From Fasciola hepatica (taxonomy: Eukaryota; Platyhelminthes; Trematoda; Plagiorchiida; Fasciolidae): a stretch of DNA of 64,000 bases. Under the pieces are notes generated by a model. It was not told the DNA's origin. It did no database searches and saw only the letters and a list, made by a program, of their open reading frames with translations. The stretch covers positions 1,376,501 to 1,440,500 of the forward strand of contig CANUEZ040000193.1 of NCBI GenBank assembly GCA_948099385.1, in the 5' to 3' direction. This document shows, in pieces, positions 37,203-46,918 of this stretch (positions are counted from its first letter, which is position 1; each line of letters starts with the position of its first letter). The position numbers were made by a program, and so were the translations under genes.

Positions 37203-37963
37203 CGTTGTAGCTGTTTTACCTGCAATTATTCATCAATTTATCACCGAGTAGCAGTGGCGACATGTTAGACTGAAGTGTTATAATGCATACATCAATTCAG
37301 TGAAGTACGAAGAGGAACTGAAATATAATTCCATTGTTGGTGTTCATGTTTATGGGTGCGGTCGAAAATTTAGGTAATTCAACTTACGACACTGAAGTAC
37401 ATTCCTCCGCAGTGGAGGTGAAAATAATTGTAGTTTTTCAAGTAACTCAATTTCATACTAATCCATTCCCACAAACTAGTTGCAACTGCGGTTTGATTAG
37501 CAGTTTTCGTTGAATTTATGTCGATGACGCAATCACATGGCAAGGAAGATCCTTGTCTTATGTAACACTATATGTAAGATCTTTTAATTAGGCTTTGCGA
37601 TTCGTACAGATGTTATTCAGCAGGGAACCGGGAGATTATCATATTCAGAGTCTGGAATACAACGAAGGGTAGGCATCTCCAAAATATGCACTAAAACGAA
37701 TAGGCCCTATTTTAGTTCAAGGTCATCCATGCGTAAGGAGGAGGCTAGAGTTCTCACATCAACTATAGATTTTCGAGCCACCCATAATACTTCCAAGTCG
37801 ATGCTTAGTGATCGACCTTATTTTCCATGTAGTGAAGGGCTTATCCGTACAACACACATCCTAACCACCACTAATCAAACAGATTGAATGCTGAAGGAGA
37901 ACAGCATGAAATGAGCTGTGAGTCAATGCGTTACCTACCGAAAGCTAAATGAAACAGCCGGAA
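37203..37963. other. Right-arm-specific 761-bp block replacing 328 bp of the left arm
   Basis: Homology with the left arm stops at 37202 (left 7994) and resumes at 37964 (left 7666). The 761 bp here have no match to the 328 bp at left 7667-7994. No coding or RNA feature was recognised in it. Confidence 0.7.
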
Positions 37964-38570
37964 ACCAAATGATATCACCAATACTACTGAGCAGAACGCA
38001 GGAAGAATGGCGGTGTTCATCATCCACGAGTGTTAGTTATTTCATTCCTATTCTAGTTCACCGGCTTCGGAAGACGGAGAAAAGTTACAAATGTATCTCG
38101 TCCGTCTACAACCTAGGACATTGTATCTGGAAGATGCGACCAACCCCGATACTGACTCGTTCAGCACGGCATTATAGAGCGTTGATGGGCTGCGAAGCAC
38201 ACCGGTGGAGACAATGAAACTAACGTGGTGTAATATACCTCAGAGTTGAGAGAATGTATAGCTTGATGGGACCAGCGAATATTTAACGAATCCCCGATTT
38301 CAAGAGATGTTTAGGGCTCTCCATACGGCCATCCTCCAGAAATTGGTTGAGATATGGGACAGGATGATCTGTTAGATTCTTAAGCGGCTCTTTGCAGTAG
38401 AGCAAAGGTAATTTTCAAACTGCGCCGGGGGAACGTAAATCAACTAGCAGACTCTCTTCGAGGACGGCAAATAAACTAGACAGAAATGGGCCAATTGACT
38501 CCGAAATTCAAGGAAGATAGCCTATTGCTACCTGCAATCGAAATAGCCAAACAAGGACGCTGGCCTGAAG
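37964..38570 (+). pseudogene. Possible second gypsy RNase H relic, right arm (diverged copy)
   Basis: Homologous to 7150-7720 but with many substitutions, a 120-bp extra segment (38030-38149) flanked by CGA repeats, and loss of about 131 bp present on the left (7222-7352). The exit motif reads FKLRRGNVNQLADSLRGRQ. Flanking arm sequence on both sides is far more similar to the left arm than this stretch is. Confidence 0.38.
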
Positions 38571-38772
38571 TCAATCTTGCTTGCACAGTGAATGTGCGCT
38601 CTGAAAATGACTTTCTACGAAGAGTTTTGTGTTAGTTATGTTTGCTCCGCGGGGTCGATCAGACCCGGCGTCCGTGAGAAAAGGTACGAAGGTACTGTTG
38701 TAAGTCGTGTGAAATAGGTTCCTCAGGAGTTTAGGAAAGAAGGAAAAACCTGTACCTGATACCATTTCAAAC

Positions 38773-39177
38773 TGTCAGAGAATATAGCGCCCGTATTGAT
38801 TTTTACGCATTGTTCCGGACAGTTACAAAATTGATTTTTGTTCTCAGTCCTGCTACACCGTCCACTCTCGTTCGCTTCATTTGCCTATCGATCCGCAGTC
38901 AGCTGACTTTACTGACACACGCACACGAACGTTGGCTCTCTGCGTGCGATGGTTTGATCATTCACTTTTGGAATCAGCGCGTCAGCCTCTTAACAACAAC
39001 TTCGTATGCTTGCGTTTCTGATTCCAGTTATTGTGTTTCCAACCCATCATTTACAAATTATACCACCACATTTTGTTCACCATTCTCATCCGATATGGAT
39101 TCTAATTGTACCGAAATCAACCATAACTCCCTCGAGGCTTCAGTCACGGTGTTAAACAAAGTAATATAGTTCGCACA
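38773..39177 (+). repeat. 5' LTR of the CsRn1-type element, right arm
   Basis: Starts TGTCAGAGA and ends near GTTCGCACA. It differs from the left-arm 5' LTR at several positions, more than most arm sequence does, and differs strongly from the 3' LTR at 41256-41606. Confidence 0.6.
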
Positions 39178-39233
39178 AATAGAGGCAATTTTCCACATCA
39201 ATCGCGTGCGTCGTCAGTCTACAATGCATTCAC

Positions 39234-41055
39234 ATGATATTCAAAGCCTTCCTGCCAAAGTTGCGGAAGAAGTGCGATCTGAATCATGAAACCCATTCAA
39301 ACAATCCCTACGACACAATCAAGCATGCAATTATCCAGCGGATCGGTTTGTCTGATCGATATCGTATCGAAACTTTTTTCACAAATCTTTCCCTCGGCGA
39401 TCGCAAGCCCTTTCAACTTCTATGATACATGAAGCAATTTTTGCAGTCACATGAAATCAATGACTATTTCCTAAGACATCGGTTGTTGAAACTAGTTCCT
39501 CCCTCGTTCAAGAGAATTCTTGCGTAATTAACCCAGACGTTTCGATTGAGGAACTAGCAGTCACCGTTGAAAGACACTTGAAAACAAACCCTATAAGCAT
39601 GCTGGCCTCTTCGACGTCGCAAACATCAGTTTCCGATTGTATCTCAGATCTCCAAGAACAAACTGCCAACATCACTCCCCAGATGAATGCTGTTTTCCTT
39701 GTCGCCATTTCCACATCTTTGGTCCGTCTACTGGAATAAAGTTTCCGGCTAATACATGTACTCAGGTCCGTGTCATTCCCATTCCCTCTGGTGAACACAG
39801 TTTGCGACCTACTAGTCCCTCTCTGCAAGAAGCCAATAGCTCCCCAATAAAGACATACGGTTAAAAGCTACTGACACTGACCTGGGTTAACGCCAACAGT
39901 CACCCTGGATTGCCACGAGAAAATTTCCTTTCTGACTTTTCACTTGTGGTTGATGTGGGACACCGTGTTCTGTTGGACAGCAATACATCTATTGAAATAT
40001 ATGGCACAAGTACCTCCATTACCTTTCTCGGGATACCTTCCATGACATTACGCTCTTTATTTTCCTTCATTTTGGACGATTTTGCGACAGTCACACAACC
40101 AAAATTATTTTCTTCACAAGCACCACACGGCGCCCAACATCACATTGTCGCCAAAGGTTCAACAATCTGAGCGCGCGCTCATCGGTTATTACCTGAGTGA
40201 CCATCGATAGCAAAAGCAAAATTGGAACATAAGCTAAACTTGGGGATAATTCGCCCATCAAATAGTCTTTGGGGCTCCTCACTTCATATGGTTCTAAAGC
40301 ACAGCGATGACTGGCGCCCGTGTGATGATTATCGCACCCATAACAACCCCTCCGTACCCGACAGTTATCCAATTTTACACATTCACGGACAACAGTTAAT
40401 GTGACAAATGCTTTCTCGTTTATATTGGTGACGTTCTCGTTGCTAGCACGGACGAAACCAACATGGTGAACATTTGCGCCAGGTATTCCACCGCTTCCCA
40501 GATTGTGGCATCTCAGTCAATATCTTCAAATTAAGGTTCGGCGCAAAATCTGTTGGTTACCTTAGTCATCATGTTGACAATGAAGGTATCTCTATCATCT
40601 AATGGATATGTGGAGCGCTGTCATAGACAATTGAAAGCTCTCCTTTCAGCTCCACCTCTCCCTCTGTGAAGTGGACAAGCGGCCTTCCCTAACCAGGTTT
40701 GTTGTTCAGCAAATCCCTACAATTGCCCGGCAAGCGTTTTGGACGCAGTCTTGATCTTACTGACCCTTCCAGTTTTGCACGACAATTACAGTTGTAAATC
40801 AAATCACTCCTTTCGCTTCCAGATCGGTCCTTCATTCGTCACACTCACTTCTCCAAAGATTTGTTACGTGCTCTCATGTTTTGTCTTCGTTGTGATGAGG
40901 TAAACCCCTGCTGCATACAGCATACTCAGGACCGTTTCATGTCATTTCCCGAAAAGAGAAATCAAATCTTTTGTCGTCGGTAAGGCTGGTCGGCCAGACA
41001 CTGTCAGTATTGATCGCCTCATAGTAGCACACCTTGATTCAGAATATATGGTTTC
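39234..41055 (+). pseudogene. gag-pol relic of the CsRn1-type element, right arm
   Basis: Gag lies at 39234-39425, the CHCC-like segment and protease at 39637-39864 (NTC at 39751-39759 where an active protease has DTG), and the linker before RT at 39910-40170. The RT start lies at 40222-40404, and YIGD at 40421-40432 sits in FLVYIGDVLVAS. RT ends with FGAKSVGYLSHHVDNEGI and is fused within a few bases to SSNGYVERCHRQLKA of integrase (about 40600). The tail contains AYSGPFHVISRKEKS, then a frameshift, then GRPDTVSIDRLIVAHLDSE (about 40990-41040). Compared with an intact pol of this group, the RT palm, the RNase H and most of the integrase core are absent. Confidence 0.8.
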
Positions 41056-41255
41056 GGTTCCCTCCATGAATAATTCTGTTTTTTTTTTCGAACAATTTCA
41101 GTCCTCGTGTTTCTATTGAACTGAGTACTCGGCAAGAGACTGACACTGTCCCTTCTCTCACAACCCGTTAGGGCAGCAATAGTGTTAAGCCTGTGCGTTT
41201 TCAGCGAGCGTCTGTGCACATGTATGCGATGCTCTGGGGAGGGCTGTGGGGATTC

Positions 41256-41606
41256 TGTAGATCTTGTATTGATTTCTACGCGTCGGTCCGGACATTTACA
41301 CAATTGATTTTTGTTCTTAGTCCTGCTACACCGTCCACTCTCGTTTGCTTCGTATGTCAATCGATCTGCAGTCAACTGATTCTACTGCCACATGCATCCG
41401 CTCGTACAATTCCTGCGTGTGATGGTTTGATCATTCAATTTTGGGATAAACGCGGTTGCAGTCACACCGCATCAGCCGTTTCACTACACGTTTCTCAGAG
41501 GAATCTTTCGAGCTAATGTAAGATCGTGTGAATTTAAACATTGTTCACCCCATTTCGCTCTCTATCAGTGTTCTCAACAAATAAACCAGAGTAGTTCCTA
41601 CCTACA
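41256..41606 (+). repeat. 3' LTR of the CsRn1-type element, right arm
   Basis: Starts TGTAGATCT and ends near CCTACCTACA. It shares the long block around CTACACCGTCCACTCTCGTT with the 5' LTR. It follows the integrase tail directly. Confidence 0.6.
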
Positions 41607-41712
41607 CTGAGTTTGGCACTGGGGAATTTCGCGTCTTGATCCTCAAATGTTGGACGAATCCGTTTTATCGACTTTGAAGCACTTCGCGTGTTAGCAAAAT
41701 GGACTGCTTTAC

Positions 41713-41905
41713 CCTACTCCGTTCCAGGTAATCTCTCCTGCCATCACCGATTGCTTCTTTCCATGCTCTGAGGTCGGTTTCCGTCGTTACTCACAGGAAA
41801 TATAGTTGTTTGTTCGGCCTGAGCGAACAAATCTGTTCTTCTTGAGAAGCAGAAAGCTTGAGAGGGACTTTTGTGATAAGCCTATCCTCAATCACACGGC
41901 AAGTC
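41713..41905 (-). pseudogene. Right-arm copy of the PH-like exon, with an in-frame stop
   Basis: Reverse-strand partner of 3711-3903. It is identical over most of its length, but the codon after TTCCTG reads TGA (41791-41793 in plus coordinates) where the left arm has AGA. This interrupts the YFLRV strand. If the exon was ever real, this copy is dead. Confidence 0.25.
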
Positions 41906-42608
41906 TGTCAAGTGATTTACAGGACCTTGAATTGGTTGTGATTAATGCTCACTGTCAATGTGACTTCTGATATAACTGAATATTAGTGTCGTAGAAAACT
42001 TTAAACCAAACTTCTCGATTTTTAGGACTCGTTGAACTACTCGTTGCTCAGTATCCATTGTAAGCAACCTCATCTGTTGTTGAATCTTTAAAAAATATAT
42101 CCCGTTGATATATAATTCGCTTTCACGAAGTGTGAGTAACTGAATCCATTTGTATTATTTCATCCTTATTTATCTGATCAACTCTTCTCACTTACCAATC
42201 ACCTCCTCTGAATATTCTTGTATCTCAGTGACTCACATCGTGCCACGGTGGGGACGTGGGGAAACAAGGACACACCTATGTGACGTGCCCGAGGCCCACT
42301 GTGTCTTGCTCCACAGGTGGGTACTCGTAAAGGGCCCTGTGCTGCACGCACGATAATTGACTAGGCATTCTTGTGGCAAACGTTAACTGACGAATCAAAA
42401 TAGTCATCAGTGACTTGTTCAGCCTTTGAGAGGTGCGCATTCATGATGAACACAAACATTTATACGATACAGAATTCAGCAAATTGTCTCATGAAAACGA
42501 GGCGCTCCTGTAAGATGATAAGTGAGCCCTTAATTTGTAAACTCGAGGATAAGAGATCAAAACGGATAAGGCGAAGTCCACCTATCTTGGAAGCCGTTGT
42601 CAAATCGC
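41906..42608. other. Right-arm stretch next to the RTE relic, no gene recognised
   Basis: Mirror of 3008-3710. Frames 42150-42356 and 42410-42616 match left-arm frames because the DNA is duplicated, and they have no motif. Confidence 0.4.
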
Positions 42609-44451
42609 TTATCTGACCACGATGAATGGGAATAAAGCGACCGAAATACCTATAGAGGTGGCTATCAGAAAGGCGACAGGAGATTGGCGCGGTTTTGATA
42701 TCTTTGTGCCCAGACGTTGTGGGACATGTTCAAACCACTGCAGTCTTCGGGGTTGGAGAAACACTAACAGCTTTTCGTTGTCGAAGCACCGGTACCTTAT
42801 TGTCTCGTTTGGAAGCTTTTCTGGCCAAGCCACTCTTTGTATTCGTCGCATACAGCATAGGTTAAGTACTTATAGCTTTCTGGTGCCCTCAACTTGTAGT
42901 GGCCACGTCTCGCAACCGAAGGTCAGTACTGGACGGGTAGCGACCGGAGAGACACGAACTTTGGTCCGAGGGCTGATTCACAGCGCACCCAGAGTGCTTT
43001 GCCAAGCTCAAAAAAATGCAATCCTGGCACTGTCAGTGCGCAAATGGATTTCGTCTTTGGCTTGTCAGTCTGGAAGTATCGAGGAGCTCAGATATTTGAA
43101 TTGCAGGACGTGCTCAATATGTTCGCTGTTTAAATATATCGGGAGGATGAACTGTGTATTGTTTGTCGAAAGGATCTTGGTCTTCGTCTTACTGATCTCT
43201 AGGCCCTTGGACTTTGAAAAAGATTCTTTGCGATTGTTAACCGGCTGTGGGCAGTTGGACTATCTCGGAGAATGACGATGTCGTCTGCAAATTCAAGGTC
43301 AACGAGGGAGGCATTGGTGCCAAGCCGAATACCAGGATAACCAGTGAGAGCCTGACGCATTTTTCCATTGACAATGCAGTTGATTAGCACTGGTGACAAC
43401 GGACAGCCTTATCCAACACCTCAATTGAGGAATAAGTCATAGGACTCCACTTCGTAGTCGCGTATTCTTGCATGTGTGTTTTTGCAGTACGACCTCATGA
43501 GACTTGGATGATTTTGGGGCATTTCATCCGCTTGTAGAGCAGTTCTGTGGCAACTGAGTTGGAGACAGACCGAAAATCAATAAGACAAGCTGCAGTTGGT
43601 TGCTGAAACTTAGGCCGATGTTTTGATACTCGGGGGAGGGTGAATATTCCGTCCACGCATCCCGTGCCATGGTGGAAGCCTCCTTATTTGGGTGCGTGCA
43701 CGTGTGCCACATCGCTGAGAAGCGGTACAACAAAATCGCGAGGAGTATTTTGACGGACAAATCGATTAAACTGATGCCACGATTGTTTGCGCACACAGTT
43801 CTGTCGTCGTTCTTTCGAATAATGAGTAAAACTGAATTTCATCAGTCCGTTGGGAGTTATTCTTTCCCCCAGAATGAACAAACTAGAGTATGCAGCGGAC
43901 CAAGCAGTGCCAAAAGATAAATTATATTATCCCCGATGTGATGCAATCTGCTACTAGGGATTTTCGGATCTTCCCCGTATGTATTAAATAAGTGATATCA
44001 TCTTAGCTTGACAGGTTGTTATTAACTTCATAGGTCTCGTTCTGAATTGCTGGGAATCGGTTCACGGAACTTCCAGCAGGATGGGCAGTAGACAGTAGCT
44101 GCAGTGTCCAAGGTATCCGTGATTTTGGTTCAGTGGTGGTTGTGATTGCTTTTGGTTGAGCGGGTGGCCTTTCTTCGGATATCACGGAAGTCTGGGTGAC
44201 CATTCAGGTGGGCTTTCCTAGTCTTTTCGGTTAACTGTAGTGTCGAGGTTGAGACATAGTCTTTCTGTCGTCGTCGCGTAAGGCCCGGTTCATTTGAGGC
44301 GGATTGGTGGGACGATGTCTCAAGTGAAGTCCACTGATTCCCGACTGGTGTTTATCCTTTGAACTTGGTGGCTAGGTGGGAAGCTGTAGCATCTGAGACC
44401 GCCTGACGCCTTCTCGGTGGTCCTAACACTGCGGTGTTAATCCGCTCCAGA
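42609..44451 (-). pseudogene. RTE-type non-LTR retrotransposon relic, right arm
   Basis: Mirror copy of the RTE relic at 1021-3007, transcribed leftward. The FADD catalytic box lies near 43280-43291, within the open frame 43199-43399 (reverse strand). The C-terminal RRIQRVAWPEKL segment lies at 42609-42851. A 144-bp internal deletion removes most of the linker just before the RT domain; the junction falls in an ACTGT direct repeat seen twice in the left copy. The antisense frame 42622-43275 is a 217-codon shadow of this relic and not a gene. Confidence 0.8.
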
Positions 44452-45385
44452 ACACAATTTTTGCGGCCACTGGCAAAGCTGCTGGGTTCAGATAACAATG
44501 GAATTTAAAGAAACGACCAGTTTTAGCTACTGACATCACTGACACAGGATCTTTCTGACAAAACTACAACAGTTCTCAAACTGGATCCTACTGATCAGGA
44601 TAGTTAGTTGGTGGACACAATTCAAACATCAAATAGTGATATTGAAATGCTTCTGACCAATATTCTGTACTGGAAGGAAGCAATCATTAAAAGCTGTGAT
44701 ATATCTGCTTCGGCTACACTCATTCCCGGCAGAAATCAAAGCTTCATACAGACAAGATTTAAACGTAATAGGACGATGTTTACTTAGCAACAAACTTGGA
44801 AAACTGAATTCCTTGGAAGTGGATGGACTGTTGGCCGTCGGTGTTCAAGTAATGAAATCTGGATTGAGTTTTGAAATGGAATACTCAGTGGTGTTGCATG
44901 TTACACACTGTATACAGCTTCATTGCTCGACCGTTTCAACATGGAAGGTAGACAGACCGAGGTCACCCATCTCATGAACAACACTCGCTACCTGATTTGG
45001 ATAGTCTCTGGGAAGATATAAGTAGGAAAGTGTGTTACAAAGCAGCTTGCTATGCAGGCGGCGGAGCGTTGTGGCCGGATGATATCCGGTACATCCGCCA
45101 ATTGAACTCAGTGTAAGTAAGCAGTGGTGGCCATTCGCCGAAATGGCCTATAGTTTAATTCTGTCCAGTCATAAATTTTCACCGTATTGGGACAGAAAAC
45201 AAGCAGGGCTAGTTCACAACTTGCTTACTGCTCAGAGCAACATATCTGGGATAACTACACACCATGCACATCAACACATTTCCGATTGTCATATAATGAT
45301 TTATCGGTCAGAGATGTATGCGAAACATCGTCTTCTCGGACAGTAGTTGACCTTAGTGGGAGCTCAGAAGGAACTCTCTATAAAG

Positions 45386-46835
45386 TTGTGAGAATTTGCA
45401 TGATAGGCTGTTAGTTTTCGTAGCCTCGGATTAAGTAGGGTAATCATAGTTGGCCCTAAAAGAGCTACAGCTAGGATGGTCGAATGTGGGTGGAAGGACA
45501 CTGAGAACGCTGACGAGCACCTACTTAATCCGATGGGAGCAAGTCATCTGCTTGACACAAAAAACATCTATCGACACTCTAGGTCAAACAAAAATGAACA
45601 TCGAAGGTGAAGTTGCTAAATGTGGGAGAAGTGATATGTTTGTCTGATAATCAAATCCGCTGTGACAGACGACCAGTTGGCATCATTAGATATGACCATG
45701 TTGACTTGGTTCACTTCAATCTCGTAATTATCATGGATGCATCTCATGATGGCTACAAGTTTGACATCAGCAAAACGCCCACTTGAGGGAGACGATGTTA
45801 AACCCCAGAATGATAAGACGACATACGCAAACCGTAGACAGTACTTATCACAGAACGTCTTAAGCTGGTTGCTTGAATCTCGCGTGGAAAGTTGTTCCCA
45901 ACATTCTGGCGTATACGTCTACTCCATAAAACACGACTTCTCCACTAAACTTCACATACTTTTCAACACACAAGAAACTCTGCAAAGATATCTTGTTCGT
46001 ATCTTGTTTATGTTAAACAAGCCGAAATTTGAAGTGACCTTTTTGCCCCGTCGTGGTGATCCTTTTGGTTTTGAAAGTATGTAAACTTGATCATCCTAAG
46101 CTCATTTGAACTGAAAGGAATTTGTATGGTCAAATAGCCCAGTTTCGAAATTACAAGGTACTTCTTTGAGCACTATCTCGTCGGTTCTCAAGAACAACTT
46201 CCAGAACGAAGACACATAATCCCAAGTTTGGCTTTTTGATGTGTTTAGTATAGTATCGTATGTAGATGACGGGATGAATCTCGGCCGGAAGCATACGACC
46301 GATTTGGCGGTCCTCAGAGTTGGGTACCCAGTACTCTCCTGCCCAATCGTCCCTGTACTTGAGATCCCCTCCACCGTAGTTTTAGCATCTTGTTCTCATA
46401 ATACTTGTGAGGGTATTGAATGACTCGCTGATAGACGGCCTGATAGCGTTGGCAGGCAGCACGACATTGTCCGCCCAAATCGATGCTAAATCTCAGGGCA
46501 GCGAAGCCGGTCGATGGCCCAATCAGTTTATGCTAAAGTGGAACGAAACCATCCAGTCAGCCACCAACAATCACTCTCACGAAACTGAGAGGAATGAATC
46601 GATCGACTAACATGCTTTGTTTAAACCGAACTCCATGGAATTAGTTGTAGTGAGCAGGAAGTTCGCAGCTATATTAGTGTTCCATAAACGTAAGTGTAAC
46701 ATCCTGTTGTTGTACTTACTGAGCCTTTGTGCTCATGGTATTTTCTGCGTTTTTGTCTTTTGCAGATCGAACATGAGCAACCTTCACTGAAGACAGTGAT
46801 TCTTGCATAATGCACAATTATTCAGTCGCCGAGAG
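45386..46835. other. About 1.45 kb in the right arm without a left counterpart
   Basis: Left-right homology fades at 45385 (left 241) and resumes at 46836 (left 85), so the left arm has only about 155 unmatched bases where the right has about 1450. A 115-codon plus frame (45737-46084) has no recognised motif. A block at 46536-46612 resembles left 11550-11625 at roughly three-quarters identity, suggesting a dispersed repeat. Confidence 0.55.
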
Positions 46836-46918
46836 TTGTTCTAATCGGACGGAATTATATCAGCCAAATGGGATGGACCCAGAAGAGCCTGGGCAGAAGA
46901 CCTAATTATGGAGGTGAT

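Larger units (their letters stand above)
38773..41606 (+). mobile_element. CsRn1-type Ty3/gypsy LTR retrotransposon, internally deleted, right arm
   Basis: Mirror copy of 4025-6843, now on the plus strand, with LTRs at 38773-39177 and 41256-41606. It shares both pol deletions with the left copy, so they predate the palindrome. It keeps 15 bp of RT (near 40478-40492) that the left copy has lost; with these bases the frame reads EHLRQVFHRFPDCGISVN, the expected family sequence. The LTR ends and flanks match the left arm closely, so both copies derive from one insertion. Confidence 0.85.
27504..46918 (-). repeat. Right arm of large inverted duplication (palindrome)
   Basis: Reverse-complement partner of 1-18438. 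Compared with the left arm it has about 1.45 kb of unmatched sequence at 45386-46835, a replaced block at 37203-37963, a 120-bp extra segment at 38030-38149 and an extra segment of about 145 bp at 44795-44939. It lacks the left-arm segments 11635-12379 (745 bp), 1381-1524 (144 bp) and roughly 7222-7352. Multiple independent indels and substitutions argue against a simple copy artefact from a single folded read, although assembly error cannot be excluded from sequence alone. Confidence 0.93.

Noticed and set aside
42622..43275. 217-codon plus-strand frame, the longest in the window
   Set aside because: It is antisense to the RTE C-terminal relic; the opposite strand carries the recognisable RRIQRVAWPEKL and FADD segments.
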